Of a stretch of DNA of 64,000 nt, positions 1 through 11,413 are shown piece after piece. Positions within the stretch are counted from its first letter, which is position 1; each line of letters opens with the position of its first letter. The stretch comes from Fragum whitleyi. Its lineage: Eukaryota > Mollusca > Bivalvia > Cardiida > Cardiidae. The translations under genes and the position numbers were made by a program. The stretch lies in NCBI GenBank assembly GCA_948146395.1, contig OX411549.1, forward strand, positions 32,634,693 to 32,698,692, in the 5' to 3' direction. The notes beneath the pieces were generated by a model. The model was not told the DNA's origin, ran no database searches, and saw only the letters and a program-made list of their open reading frames with translations.

Positions 1-625
1 TCGTATAAATTTACGCCTATGGATACTGCAGTAAGAATGAGATCGACAAGTTTGCTTGAACCAAGCCTTACTGAATTCCCTATCACATCTTCAAATTGAG
101 ATTAAAAATGAAAAGACGATAGGGTTGAAACATGTAAAACATCTCAAATCCCCTTTAAAATGAATATTTTGGACCCTTTTAACGACAAATACATTAGATA
201 TATTTAAAGACAGTTTAATTTAGTAATTCTGCAAAGTTCCCGTTTATAAGAAATAATGTAATCAAATGTTCTGTAGAGGATCGGGGTTTGAGGTCCATTT
301 ACAACGTGTCACGTGAAAGGTTGCCATCGAAGGGAAACGGTGTGGATTTAAGAAAAAAAAGGAAATTTAGACATCTATATTAATTGTTAGCACCTGGGAA
401 GGCACGCGTAGGCAAAATAATTATTGAACAATAATAGGTCTACTAATATCATTCAAGGGATACAAATATTTGCAAAAACAAAGCAATTCGAAGCATGTTA
501 GACCTTTGATAGCTGACCAATATCGAAAGCCAGTCTGTTTAACGGTGGGTAACCAAAACTTGTGAACTACAGCTTTTCAATGCGTTTTTCCTGTTGCTTG
601 GTGCAAACATTATAGATCTAGCAGT
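1..625. other. No gene seen; possible MITE edge at left end
   Basis: No open frame, splice-flanked segment or clear repeat is visible. The first 22 bases resemble the distal end of the GGGCGTAAC-type MITE described at 32843-33117, so a copy may be cut by the window edge. Confidence 0.3.
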
Positions 626-832
626 GGTTTTGTTCCATTTTATGGGGTTCGACACCATCACTACCAATACTCTTTTTCCTAACCCCCAGCTGCTATCTGA
701 CAGCTATAGTTAACGACTCATTGGTGGGAGAAATATAATCGCAAAAGATGAGTGTCCCCGTAGTTGAATCGAATCCAGGACCTTTTGAATGAAAGTCTGT
801 CGCGCTACCAACTGCGCGGATGAATATGCCGT
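626..832 (-). mobile_element. tRNA-derived SINE (Meta-type core), degraded
   Basis: Read on the minus strand it has a tRNA-like head (a GCGCAGTTGGTAGCGC-type A box and a degraded GATTCGATTC B box), then the core shared by all SINEs of this family here: an accaatg-ggt block, the block containing agcagctgg-ggctagg, and gtagt-ctggtg. The 3' end is degraded. It is too diverged to show a target-site duplication. Confidence 0.7.
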
Positions 833-1156
833 GATAGATAATTGTTATTCTACAAATACAAAATCTCGATAAAAGAGAGGCATGATATCTGCAAATAGAT
901 TACTAAATAGAATACAAAATCCATAAGTTGCAACCACAAGGTTGTGTTCACCTTCTTTCTCAACTAATTTTGTCTCGCCAAATGATAAAATATATACAGA
1001 AAACCGACGGTGATTAAATTCGCTCCTCCCACTTTTTGTTTACCTCGATTGGATTGAAGAATGTATGACGAAACAAAATGAATGACATCATTGATTGACA
1101 GGCAACTCACATCACCTAGCATTATTCGATGAAAAAATAAGTCGATTGGTAAAACA

Positions 1157-1252
1157 GTTAAAGTTCATATTCTGACAATTTACGCGTATAACCTTGCGCT
1201 CCGCTTAGGTTATATCGCGTAAATTGTCAGAAATGAACTATAACTATTACAT
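1157..1252. repeat. Palindromic element, about 96 bp
   Basis: Two arms of about 40 bp (left arm starting AGTTCAT-TCTGACAATTTACGCG, right arm its near-exact reverse complement) around a short centre rich in CG. It would extrude as one long hairpin. No coding potential. Confidence 0.7.
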
Positions 1253-1264
1253 ACCTGATATCCT

Positions 1265-1493
1265 TTAACCCTTTCCTGTTTTACAAAATTTTAGACCTGT
1301 CCAAATTCAAAGGTTTTGCAAACGAAAATTTAAAGTTGGTTTAACTTGAAAAATAACCATTCAGTAGGGTAGAAAATAGTGTGGAAAAAGAAGAAATTGC
1401 TTGTCAGAAGCAATTTCTTCTTTTTTCACAATGTTTTCTCAATCAAAAAATCACAGGCACGTAAAAAGCAGGGATTAAACAGCAAAGGGTTAA
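1265..1493. mobile_element. TTAA-flanked MITE with a central hairpin, copy 1
   Basis: Bounded by TTAA on both sides, followed by terminal inverted repeats (CCCTTTCCTGTTTTA at the left, the complement of CCCTTTGCTGTTTAA at the right). Its centre is a strong hairpin with arms containing AAGAAGAAATTGCTT. The TTAA duplication and CCC-starting termini fit a piggyBac-type non-autonomous element (inference). The copy at 54568-54795 is in the opposite orientation and has the same length within one base. Confidence 0.8.
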
Positions 1494-1795
1494 ATTTACG
1501 TCAGTTAAAATTGTTAGCATACACAATTAATGCATTTCAATGATTACTTGATGCACAGTGATTAATTAATGCCAATAAAGACATTCCATCACTTATAATC
1601 TAGTCTAATAAAATCAATGTACCCCGAACTTACAATTAAAAGAAATCCATGGACTTGAAAATAAGTGAAAATCACAAAATGCTTGACCCTCCATGTGAGA
1701 TTATCTGTTTAATCAAATATTGTAACTAATTGTACACAAACAGGTTGATACAAGATTTAAATGCTTACCTTACACCATATCTAAGTTGGGCCAAC

Positions 1796-1846
1796 AAAAT
1801 GATGTAACTACAGCTTTATCAAACTGTAGTTACAACATTTTGGTCT
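1796..1846. repeat. Short palindrome, type P2 (ACTACAGCTT apex)
   Basis: Arms GTAACTACAG / CTGTAGTTAC around a small loop, with outer arms of AAAATG/CATTTT. The same apex recurs at 4964-5022 and inside three copies of a longer MITE at 24697, 32843 and 33262. Confidence 0.65.
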
Positions 1847-2261
1847 CTCAATAACTATATATATTTATCTAGATCAGGTACAAGGCGGGATAAAGATGTG
1901 ACAGTTAGTCGAGATAAATGAGTGGTCACGGACCAAATCTTTCCTGCATTATCAGTAACCTTTTGGTATTTAATTGTAGACAATAAACTTTTCACTTATC
2001 TACTTAAATGAAAGAATGAAATAGATGTAATATTAATGTTAATACAGGCCATGTCATTAGGTGAAAAAAATTAAGTTGCTTAATATAAGGGCTCAAAACA
2101 TAACCATGTATATGATTCCTAGCAAAGTTTTTCTATGGCCTTGACCTTTGAACTTTGTTGAATCGAATTTGATACCCCTTTGGTTTCAAGTCAAAAGATT
2201 TGTTAATTACAATTAAAGTAAAGGCAAAGAAGAACTTCACAAAGCTCATTTGATTATACTT

Positions 2262-2425
2262 TTCCTTGTGGTGTCTGTGGTCCTGAGTTCAATTCCCGGG
2301 AGTGGCTATCAATCTTGGTTCTTTGGCCCACACATTTGGCGCCAGTACTGGTGAATTTCCCAGGAAGCAGAATCAAGAGGGATTAAGTTGAAAGAACTTG
2401 TTTCCCAATCAATGTAAAATGAATA
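2262..2425 (+). mobile_element. tRNA-derived SINE fragment, a different family
   Basis: A B-box-like GAGTTCAATTCCCGGGAG motif is followed by a body unlike the Meta-type SINEs elsewhere in the window (GCCAGTACTGGTGAATTTCC block). The A box is degraded. I class it as a SINE fragment because of the tRNA-like motif at the expected place. Confidence 0.45.
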
Positions 2426-3225
2426 GGCTTAAAAAAGAGACATTTCCTTCTAAAAGGTCATGACCATTAACCTTTGCTTTTGCTTTTTTTTTTAACTAAG
2501 AAAAAATAAGCTTGCAGATATGCACATGTTAAAACCTTGTACTACATAGGTCACGTTTCAATTATTGTTCTTGGAACTTATACTGTAATAAACAATTATA
2601 GTGATACAGTGGAATCCTGTTTATCCAAATTCAAATTTGACCATTTTCTTTTTTTTTTTTGCTATCAATTGGAAAAAGCTATTAAAAGCAGCTATTTCTT
2701 CTTTATATGAACTGTTTATCCATGTGAGCCAGTTGCAGTTAAGAAGTGAGGAGCTAATAAGGATTCAACTGTACAACTTAAGTTTTCTAAATACCAATAA
2801 AGACATTCTTAAACCTAAAGTTACCGATTATCTGAGAATTCCAACAGGGGCTAATTGATTTTCGCAGGTACTAGGAACTTATCAATAACCCCAATAGCAC
2901 AATGTCAACAAAATGTCATTCCATATATCACCTACTCCATCCTTTATTATAGGAATCTCGTTAATCAATGTCAACATGTAAGGCAAGAAAATCCCTCCAT
3001 AAACAGAATATTTTACAAATATTCCCACTACAGGAAATCAGAGAAGGTTGCTACAAAATAGTCAGGAAAACTTTAAAACCAGCTGAAATTCTAAAACAAG
3101 AGCCAATATGATTGTTTATGCCACCCTAATTGGTCCTTGTTGCAAAATGTGTATATCAACCAAGGCAAAATTGTGACATGACAGTAACAAAGATTAGCCT
3201 ATATGTTTGTGCATTTCTACACAAA

Positions 3226-3300
3226 CCAATGGCTCAGTGTGAATCAGTTGTAACTGCCAATAACTATATAGGCAGTTACAACCTTTGCACACTGATCCAT
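3226..3300. repeat. Short palindrome, type P1
   Basis: Arms begin TGGCTCAGTGTGAATCAG and run through GTTGTAACTGCC to an apex of CCAATAACTATATAGG, then return as the complement. See the finding on co-varying arms. Confidence 0.75.
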
Positions 3301-4599
3301 CTATCGCTCTAATTGTAATTTTGCCATATTTTTTATTCAGCAACAAACTAGCTAGCACAAAAACACTGCCCAGGCTTTTATAGCAAACCTCTTGGTGATC
3401 ACCAAAAACAGCTAACTAAGAGTCAGAAAAATGAATTAAGAGTCGTAAATAATAATTAATCCTTGCATGTTATGCCTCAAAGAACAGGAAATCCATTTGG
3501 AATAGGTGCATGGTTTGTCCAATTTTTCTATAAATCATATTTTGATAAGCTGAGCAAAGCCTTTGGTGCAATTAACTTAAAACAATTGCATACAACAAAA
3601 CCAGTCTGAAATTTGTTGAACCAAGCTATTTACTCTTTGCTAACAAAAGCAACAACAAATAGCTAAATTGATATCATTAATATCTATTTTTGTGACTAAG
3701 TATTGCTGCTGGTAATTCACCATTGATAACAAAATTTGACCCTGACTTTTAACTTGAGAGCATTCACAAAATCATGGATGTGTTATGCTTACAATAAAAT
3801 CTGAAACTTGTATTGTGAATACAAGTAGCATAGAAGAAATTGAAAATGATCAGTCTTTTTTAATTTTTGTAAAGTTTTGCAGACAGACAGACAGTCAAAC
3901 ATAACCAAATTTCCCAAGGCCCTCTTTAACTGCATTTGAAAAAAATCCGCAATCTAAAACTCTGTGAGACAATTCTGAGATTCTCATGTGTTGCAGCATA
4001 AGAAGTGGAAGGAAAAGAAATCAGTACATTACCATATATGGAATTAAAGATCCAAAGCGGCTACAACCAAAAGCAATTAATAAATGTTTGGAATCACATA
4101 ACAATCACATAATAATCGGATCAATATTAAAGTCACACAAAAGAAAACGATTATATAAACAACAAAAACATTGAAGCTGTTTAAAAACACAATGGAAAAA
4201 AATCAGGTGAATAACAACAGTCTGCAGAAATGTTCCCATGGTAACGGAATCAATAATCTGATATTTGAGAAAATACGCTCAAAGGAGCAGCTATTGACAT
4301 AAAAGGATCCTGGTAAGACTATTGCTTCTTAATATGGAAAAGAAAAGAAATCCCACTGCCAGTTTAACAGAATGAGTGAGAAGTTTTCTTTACTTTTTTA
4401 TGAAACATGTATAATCTGTCATCAGATTTTCTTGGAGACATAATTTAGCTGGTATCTAAAATGAGTATAAAAAAGAAAAGTTAGGCTAGCCTTGCTTCAA
4501 ATGGATTTTTTTTTTTTGAACCTGTGTTAAAAGCTGATAAACAGCCAGATGGCTTACTTTTCTACAAAGGCAGAATAGTGGACAATGAAAAAATGGTTT

Positions 4600-4868
4600 A
4601 TACCAGAATTTAACATCTCTTTTATCCCTGTGTTATCTAGAGAAAGAAACGACTTTCAAAAAAGGTCAAGCTTTCTCATCCTATTCACAACATATTCCTG
4701 CTGAACAAAAAGCTATTGCAGACAGCGTAGACCAAGATCAGCTTGCAGTCTGATCTGAGTCTACACTGGCTGCTTTCCACTTCATATTTTTGAAAAAAAC
4801 TGAGTGGGATTAGTTTAAAAGTTCCTTATATTGGTAATTTGTTTGAAATTCAGCAAGTTAAGGGTTAA
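4600..4868. mobile_element. Degraded TTAA-type MITE
   Basis: The right end (CAGCAAGTTAAGGGTTAA) and an internal segment (GACCAAGATCAGCTTGCAGTCTGATCT in split form) resemble the TTAACCCTTGTCATGC family found at 10725 and elsewhere. The left end is poor, so boundaries are approximate. Confidence 0.4.
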
Positions 4869-4963
4869 AGAGTTAGATTTCTATATTTGGTTTCCCTGGT
4901 AATCAATATCACAATAGATATCAGAGTTACAGTAAATGTCACAGAATACCGTCGATTTTCTAC

Positions 4964-5022
4964 CAAAACCTTGTACCTACAGCTTTAAACAAGCTGTAGT
5001 TATGAGGTTTTAGCCGAACACT
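4964..5022. repeat. Short palindrome, type P2
   Basis: Arms AAAACCT-GTACCTACAGCTT and the complement AAGCTGTAGTTATGAGGTTTT around AAAC. Same apex as at 1796. Confidence 0.65.
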
Positions 5023-5136
5023 GATGATATATCAGCTATATCACTAGCAAAACTAACATCAGCAACCCTGATCATATTACCCTATTTTCATAAACCCTCC
5101 ATTTATCAGTTGAATCTTTATCATAATGCATCAAAA

Positions 5137-5385
5137 CAAGATGTGTACGTAAAACTCTTGTTCCATCATTATTTTTTTTTTACTTTTAGAATTTTAACCT
5201 TGAAAATTGACCTTGCCAAATACTCATGACCTTAAGAAGAGCAGCTTTATGAGAAAAGCCTCTACCCCAAATAAGAACATTTTAACTTGAATATAATTGA
5301 AGCTATGGAGAAATTTTAAGTTCACAGGTAATGTTTTTGCAGACAGACATTTAAAAAGACAAAGAGGTGGACTAATAAAGTGACA
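5137..5385 (+). mobile_element. Degraded array-type element (GATGTGTTTGTGAAAC family)
   Basis: Begins AACAAGATGTGTACGTAAAAC, has TTGACCTTG-type motifs and a GCAGACAGACA run near the right end, as in the better copies at 18735 and 40228. The terminal hairpin is lost. Confidence 0.5.
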
Positions 5386-5393
5386 CAAAATAT

Positions 5394-5750
5394 AGTGATG
5401 ATCATTTGTTTCAATGTAAGATCGATTTATATTTCATAGAGTTTAAACAACAAAACCTTTCTTTTCATGAGTGGAGGAGCCATGGGTGAAATTATCACTT
5501 TTGTTGTTCACAAATGAAATTCTAATTGATCATTAAATTATTCACTGGAAAAAGAAATGATTACCAGTATTCTATTTCTTTAATCTAAAAAAGGATACAA
5601 AATGTGAAAATCATGGTACAATTTTTCTTAATGCGTGTCATTTTGCATGTAATTGCTATGTAACATTCATGATGACTTCCCTTTTTAGGGTCTTAAATGA
5701 CATCAGATCGGGTGAAAAGAACAAAAGCGGGTATAAGTAATTGATAATTT
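5394..5750 (-). mobile_element. Long MITE with central hairpin, Q family, copy 1
   Basis: Inverted relative to copies at 35535 and 55030. It carries the shared TTGTTTCAATGTAAGATCGAT end, the internal hairpin with AACAACAAAA arms, the GATG-CGTGTCATTTTGCATG block and the other end AAAGCGGGTATAAGT. No coding capacity. Confidence 0.65.
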
Positions 5751-6124
5751 CACTAGAAAGAAGATGAGCTTATTGAAATGAATTATATTCCTCGATTAAA
5801 CACCCAAAAGCATTTAAGATATTTGTCTAAAATTGCTCAGCAATTGAAACAAGGTAGGCAACCATTACCCATACAATTCTGTTCTAAATCAGTTACTTCC
5901 CTTGATTAATCTCAGAATGTATTGATAATTGGATAAATTCAAAAAATTCATCATCATTCCTCCCATATAGTCAATGGTTTTCATTCCTCTTGCATTGTTT
6001 ATTCAGGGAATAAAAGTTAAAAAGTATTAATTCTTTAATATAATCAATTTGTAAAAATCAATTTCCAAACTTGTCAAGCCAAAAAACTATTTTTTATAAT
6101 TGAAATCCCTATCTTTAAGCAAGA

Positions 6125-6290
6125 GGGCGTCACAGTTATTTCTAAGCCCCGATAATTGCAACCCAACAGGTGAAAAGGGATCATCAGATCAGTACTACCA
6201 TTACATATTTTCCTAGCCTCCAGATCTATGATTATGGACCCATTGGGGAAAGACAAATAATTGGAAAGAATGAGTGATACAAAATTCTAA
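6125..6290 (-). mobile_element. Truncated Meta-type SINE
   Basis: Minus-strand core blocks (actaccattacat, tttcctagcctcc, cccattgg-gaaagacaaat, ggaaagaatgagtg) match the full-length SINEs at 36846 and 57419. The 3' end is missing. Confidence 0.6.
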
Positions 6291-6654
6291 GCCTAATCAC
6301 ACTGTATGAATAGTAAAGCTGCTTCATATATAAGTGTGTTTAGATTTTTCAGTTTGTTAAACCCATGAATTCATAAAGCATTCTCTTCTTCTTTTTCTTA
6401 AAGTCATTGCGGAAAAAGTACAGAGATTTCTCCATAACAAGACCAAATTCTTTGGGGACTCCTGTATTTCCCCTTATAAAAGCACCTTCCCTAAAGTAGC
6501 ACCCCTTCACACACACACACACATATTAACCTTTGATTTATAATTAGATATTTCATCTTCAAGGGCTTTGAAATTAAATCATTCTCAAAAACTTCAATGC
6601 GGTATACTTAAAACTGCACAAAAAATAGTTTACAAATATGAATTACATTGCAAG

Positions 6655-6722
6655 GGGTCCGCACAAAACTAATGTAAGTACCTATAAATTAATAGGCACT
6701 TACAATAGTTTTGCATTAACCC
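6655..6722. repeat. Short palindrome, type P1
   Basis: Arms GCACAAAACTAATGTAAGTACC and the near-complement GGCACTTACAATAGTTTTGC around an apex CTATAAATTAATAG. Confidence 0.75.
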
Positions 6723-6830
6723 TTTGATCTATTATTACTATCAGTGTGAAAATTTATATATTTCTCATCATAGTTCACTGGAGCAATAAATTACACCATA
6801 TAGATTTCTCAAGTGATAATTTGAGGTGTC

Positions 6831-6892
6831 ACACAAAACTGTAGCAAGTGTCTATACACTGTACAGACACTTGCTTCTGTTTTGGGTTGACA
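6831..6892. repeat. Short palindrome, type P1 (variant arms)
   Basis: Arms TGTCACACAAAACTG-AGCAAGTGTC and GACACTTGC-TCTGTTTTGGG-TGACA around CTATACACTGTACAG. It lies only about 110 bp from the previous palindrome. Confidence 0.7.
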
Positions 6893-7317
6893 TCTTTTAT
6901 ATTTTACATAACATTTAAATACTATAAACTATAAACTAGGCTAGCTATTAGTATCCTCCTTGAATAGGATTTTGAATAAAAGATATAGAAATTGATGAAT
7001 CTATGTTGAAATTAAGTAACCTTGAAAATATCACCTTAAGCTGAGTGACATTGACTTTGATAAATCATATGGACACCATTTCACTTTCTCAGTCATCTAC
7101 TGACCTCCAGATATTTGTGTTTGTGCACAATACTCAAATACTACAAGCCTTAAACTTGGCTACAAGTACCCTTCTTGACCAGTAATTTGAATAGAAGATA
7201 TGGCCAATGAATTTATGTTGAAAGTATGACCTTGAGTCTTATTGATGACCTTCACTTTGATGCATCATTGCTAACTAGTCTTGTGTTGATCCCTAGATAT
7301 GTATTCTATATAATCTT

Positions 7318-7580
7318 ACTACAATTTGTTTGTTTGGTTGTGATTTTATGCCACTTTCAACAATTTTCAGTTATGGCAGCAGAACACCTAACAATGGTAT
7401 TTATCACACCAGCACAACCATTACATCCTTTCCCAGCCCCTAGCTGCTACTTCACATAGGTCTATTATCAAACCATTGGTGGAAAACAAATTGTTGGAAA
7501 GGTTGATTGATACCTTCAGGTATCCAACCTGGGACCTCTAGAATGACAGTCCCATGCATTTTACTACAAACCATAGATTA
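7318..7580 (-). mobile_element. Meta-type SINE, nearly full length
   Basis: On the minus strand it has a tRNA-like head with a degraded B box, the conserved core, and the 3' block GCCGC-TTAAAACC-type sequence ending in an A/C-rich tail (caaacaaa). Divergence from the young copies near 57-62 kb indicates an older insertion. Confidence 0.7.
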
Positions 7581-7849
7581 GGCTATAAGAAACGCCTAAG
7601 TACATCTGGCAATGTTATCTACAGCCTTTTTCACATTTGACCATTCTAAAATTGTGTACAGAAACATTTTTTTTGTTTACTTTTTTTTTGCTTATCACAG
7701 CTCAATAATAGTACGTTCTGTGTAGTGAACCCATAATTGTTCCTCAACATTTCAAAACTCATGATATTTCACAATGTTGAACAAATGTTTCCAAATGAAA
7801 TCATTTGGAAACCTCCCTTAACACTGTTAAAGTTCATTACTTCTGAAAT

Positions 7850-7995
7850 TTTGAGCACTATTATGGCTGATGCATATTGAAATGGGTTCTTAGTATTTCT
7901 CACTCCAGTACTTCCACTACATCTTTTCCTAGCCTTAAGCTGCTTTCGCTAATAGATTTCCAATTATCTACAAATTTGTGGGAGACAAATGTCAA
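7850..7995 (-). mobile_element. Truncated Meta-type SINE
   Basis: Core blocks cttagtatttctcactccagta, catcttttcctagcc and gtgggagacaaatgtc are recognisable on the minus strand. It abuts the next element at about 7998. Confidence 0.6.
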
Positions 7996-7997
7996 AG

Positions 7998-8300
7998 AAG
8001 AGCATCGTCTAGGGGTGCAACACTCAGCTGCAAGTGCTGGATAGTGCAAAAAATCTAAACCGAAAAAGGGGCTACAAAATTGCTTCCAGAGTTATCCCAC
8101 TTGATAGTCTGGATAGCTGTTGTGATGGTGAATACACATGCCAGCTTTCATGAGAATAATTATCTTCAAAAACAACAGAGATATGACCAATGTTACAGTT
8201 TGTAATGCCAAGGTCAACATCAAATGCCAACAACAACGCCAGCGTGAACCAGGCCAAGATGATCACGATACCTGGGGTTGTCTCTGAAAACAGCCAAGCT
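7998..8300 (-). mobile_element. K-family non-autonomous element
   Basis: On the minus strand the element starts with AGCTTGGCTGTTTTCAGAGA, contains ATGCCAACAACAACGCCA and GGCATGTGTATTCACC blocks, and ends CGATGCTCTTC. The same blocks occur at 40924-41218, 41536-41785 and 58491-58780. The GCTCTTGTT-type end is the terminal signature shared with the array elements. Confidence 0.6.
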
Positions 8301-8309
8301 TAAAAGGTT

Positions 8310-8492
8310 ATGTACCACTGCCAGGGATCGAATCTACAACATCTCCTAATTGAAGGTTGAGGGTCTGATATGATACCGACTTGATTACACTGCCTGAAAT
8401 GGTTGTAACTGTCTATATATTTATAGGCAGTTACAACCATTTAGGGCTTAGCCATCGAACTGCGCTATGGCGGCAGCCCAGACAAATTTTGA
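8310..8492 (-). mobile_element. SINE tRNA-like head interrupted by a P1 palindrome
   Basis: Minus strand: GCTGCCGCCATAGCGCAGTTCGATGGC (A-box side) is separated from a B box (GATTCGATCCCTGGCA). The palindrome at about 8396-8440 (arms GGTTGTAACTG, apex CTATATATTTATAG) lies between the two boxes, so a short palindromic element appears to have landed inside a SINE head. Confidence 0.55.
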
Positions 8493-8683
8493 CTTATGGA
8501 CAAATTTACACTCTAAAGCACAAACATCAATTTTTCATGATGTTATCCCTAGTAGGCTTCACAAAAACCAAATGATTCCTTAAGCTTAAAACCATGGTGG
8601 TAAATTTGAAAAAATCTCTTCATATCAAACTTTGCAGAGCCAAAAACGAAAGTCTGACTACAATTTAAAAATCAAAGGATTAC

Positions 8684-8791
8684 CTTCATGGCAGCGTCAA
8701 ATATGTTACTATTTGGGTTCGGACTATAGGGTAAACCTTCGTCTATGTCTGAGTCTGACTGACGGCCCCGAAGCTTTGAGAATAACTCACT
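8684..8791 (-). CDS. CRACD/KIAA1211-like (DUF4592) protein, coding exon 4
   Basis: This exon gives 36 residues (137-172 of the reconstructed protein). Its acceptor is GGTTTACAG and its donor AAG|GTAATC; both ends are phase 0, matching exon 3. It carries a serine/aspartate-rich segment with the motif DIDEGLPYSP at residues 151-160. From memory, vertebrate CRACD proteins have a similar EDDGLPRSP motif shortly after the LSHDSIF block, which supports the family call. The exon ends with NIFDAAMK and the message must continue to the left, but I found no further exon in 1-8683, so the next intron is at least 8.7 kb. In vertebrates the rest of the protein is a long, charged, low-complexity region. 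The function, inhibition of actin capping protein, is known for vertebrate CRACD and only inferred here. Confidence 0.8.
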
Positions 8792-9183
8792 CTGTAAACC
8801 AAGCAATGTGATTAGTGTTAGTGAGATATACACAAATTAATGTAGTAATATAGGTAATACAAGGTGAAGTATGTGATATATTAAATATAGAAATGTATTA
8901 TTTCTGACAAATACTCCCTCCCTAATGAAATCTTAACTGGTAATGTTTCTTGGGAAATTCTATAGTGTTTGAGGTTGTTTGATATGATATATCATTTAGG
9001 TGGTTAAATGAATAAAGCAATAATAAGATTTCAAAATAAGCTCTGTGTCTGTTTGGCCTTGCTCCAAAAAGCATTCATGCAATAATTACCTACCAAATTT
9101 TAAAGCAAAAATACATTTTAATTGCCATCTGATAATTAATACATGTATATCGCAGACAAAATTAGAACTGTCACAGAGCAGAC

Positions 9184-10138
9184 TTATACCCCCCACAAGG
9201 GCTTTGTCAAAATGTGCTATCAGTTTAGGATGTGTTTGTAACAAATATTGAGGTCATATGCAGCATTTGCGTGGTTTTCATGATAATACGTCGCTTGGTT
9301 CTTGAATTAGAGTCAAGAAACCAAAATTGAACAAAGGCTGACTGTGACCTTGACCTTTGACCTATGTGACCCCAAAACAATTGGGCACTTCCTTGGGTCA
9401 TAAGCAATATTTGCATACAGTTTCATGATTCAAGGTCACTTGGTTCTTGAGTTAGAATCCGGAAACGAAAATTGAACAATTCTGACTGTGACCTTGAACT
9501 ATGTGACCCAAAAACTATAGGGCACTTCCTTGGGTCATAAGCAACATTTGCATAAAGTTTCATGATTGTAGGTCACTTGGTTCTCCAGTTAGAGAACGGA
9601 AACCAAAATTGAACATTGGCTGAATGTGACCTTGACCTTTAACCTATGTGACCCAAAACAATAGGGCACTTCCTTGGGTCATAAGCAACATTTGCATAAA
9701 GTTTCATGATTGAAGGTCACTTGGTTCTCGAGTTAGAGTCCATAAAACCAAAATTGAACATTGGCTTACTGTGACCTTGACCTTTGACCTATGTGACCCA
9801 AAAATGATAGTGCACTTCCTTGGGTCATTAGGAACATTTGTATAAAGTTTCATGATAGTAGGTTGCTTGGTTCTCTTGTTACAGTCCAGAAATGAAAATT
9901 GAACAAAGGCTGACTGTGACCTTGACTTTTTACCTATGTGACCCAAAAACAATAGGGCACTTCCTTGGGTCATAAGGATCATTTGTATAAAGTTTCATGA
10001 TTGTAGGTCACTTGGTTCTTGAGTAAGAGTCCCGAAACCAAAAGGTCTAAGGATGGACGGATGGACAGACAGATGGACAGACAGATGGACATGGGGAAAC
10101 CAATTTACCCCCCTCTACTTCGTAGGTGGGGGGTATAA
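9184..10138. mobile_element. F1 array element: five to six units of about 147 bp
   Basis: It is bounded by inverted TTATACCCCCCAC / GTGGGGGGTATAA ends; the right end folds into a hairpin (CTAC-TTC-GTAG inside C6/G6 arms). Inside are repeated units with AGTTTCATGATT, TCACTTGGTTCT, TTGAACAAAGGCTGACTG and GGGCACTTCCTTGGGTCATAAG. Near the right end is a GATGGACAGACAGATGGACAG microsatellite-like run, here given in two parts (GATGGACAGACA repeated). Each unit carries TGACCTTGACCTTTGACC or a variant. Minus-strand frames across it are products of the repeat. It lies in intron 3 of the gene. Confidence 0.85.
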
Positions 10139-10724
10139 ATATTAATTAAATAAACCCTACACCATACCTAAAGTGATAAAATAAAATAATATTATAGAAG
10201 GAAAAGGCATGCTACAAGAATTAAGGGAATAGATATGTGAATACAATAGAATAAATCTCAACCAAAGATTTTATATTTAACTCTTGCATGACAGATTGCC
10301 AAAAAATCAACCTTTGCATATAATCAGTCTGATCTTACTATACACTATCCTATTTTCTATTAGTTGCAAGAAATATTAATGGGTTGTATTCAAAATTCAA
10401 CTCTGATTTCTGTGCTGCATGCCTTTTTCAAATTCATCAAGTTTTCACCGAATCATTGAAATTTATTGATAACTGTATCTTGTGAATTACTGCCCTTTAT
10501 ATGTTCATTACTGTCTTTTTCGTTAAAATAAATCACCTGCCTTTACACTTTATTCTGACAACTGACTTTGAACTGGTCAACCCTCTGTCATTGACATTTT
10601 AATGGACATGTTCTGTTAGCAAGCTTTTATTTTTCTATTGTGTCTAGAGTATATAAATTGTATTTCAGTTTGAATCAGTTTAAAGCTTTTAGTGTTAAAT
10701 GGAAGAAGCCTTTTTTTCACTAAC

Positions 10725-10976
10725 TTAACCCTTGTCATGCTGAACCTGGAATATTCCTGCTTTGGCAGGAGCTTTAGACAAACATCAGCCTGCACATAGG
10801 TGCAGTCTGATGTTCGTTTAATCAAACTCACTTTCAAACTAGAATTGTCAATAGATTTAGTTTTTCAAATAAAAATTGACATACAGTTGGTACTTTCCGT
10901 GCTTTTTGCCCTTTGATTTCGATGAAAATTTTTAGCAAAAATTTATTCAAAATTTATTCAGCATGACAAGGGCTAA
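10725..10976. mobile_element. TTAA MITE (CCCTTGTCATGC family)
   Basis: Starts TTAACCCTTGTCATGCTGAA and ends TTCAGCATGACAAGGGCTAA, so the termini are inverted repeats of about 18 bp; the right TTAA has mutated to CTAA. The interior has a TGCACATAGGTGCA hairpin. piggyBac-type TSD is inferred. Confidence 0.85.
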
Positions 10977-11017
10977 CACATTAGAAAAATTATATGTTAG
11001 GGAATAATCTAGAGTAA

Positions 11018-11265
11018 AAGATGTGTTTGTGGAACATAAGTTTCCTCAAAACAGATTTTTTTTCAAAGATGCTTGACTTTTATAATTGACATTGACCTTG
11101 CTAGATGACCTTGATATTGACATTGATGTGTATGGATAAGCAGTAACTTTGAATGTATATGCCAAATATAAGCAATTCCAAAAGGGTTAAAGCTAAAAGT
11201 AAATGTGAAGTTGAGTTTAAGATACAACAAAATAAAATGTCGACCTTGACCTTTATGATATGATC
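11018..11265 (+). mobile_element. Degraded GATGTGTTTGTGAAAC-family element
   Basis: Begins AAGATGTGTTTGTGGAACATAAG and has TTGACCTTGCTAGATGACC and a later GTCGACCTTGACC. The GACGGACA run and terminal hairpin of the family are absent. Confidence 0.5.
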
Positions 11266-11413
11266 ATACTCAATTGGATATTATTATTTGTTGGGTAGCT
11301 GCAGTTTAAGTACTTAAATAGTGTTAAACGATTTGGAGGCATAAATATATCGACATTAGTCTATATCAATTCAGCAATTAATAAGACGTGTTCCATTTTG
11401 TGTCATACTTCAC

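Noticed and set aside
1026..1080. Possible minus-strand exon ending at a GAG|GTAAAC donor
   Set aside because: No acceptor or open frame consistent with the CRACD-like gene's phase could be found for it.
6500..6525. CA-dinucleotide run; also poly-C at 13329, poly-G at 38833 and 44801, poly-T at 36149 and 40267
   Set aside because: Ordinary simple repeats; nothing points to a function.
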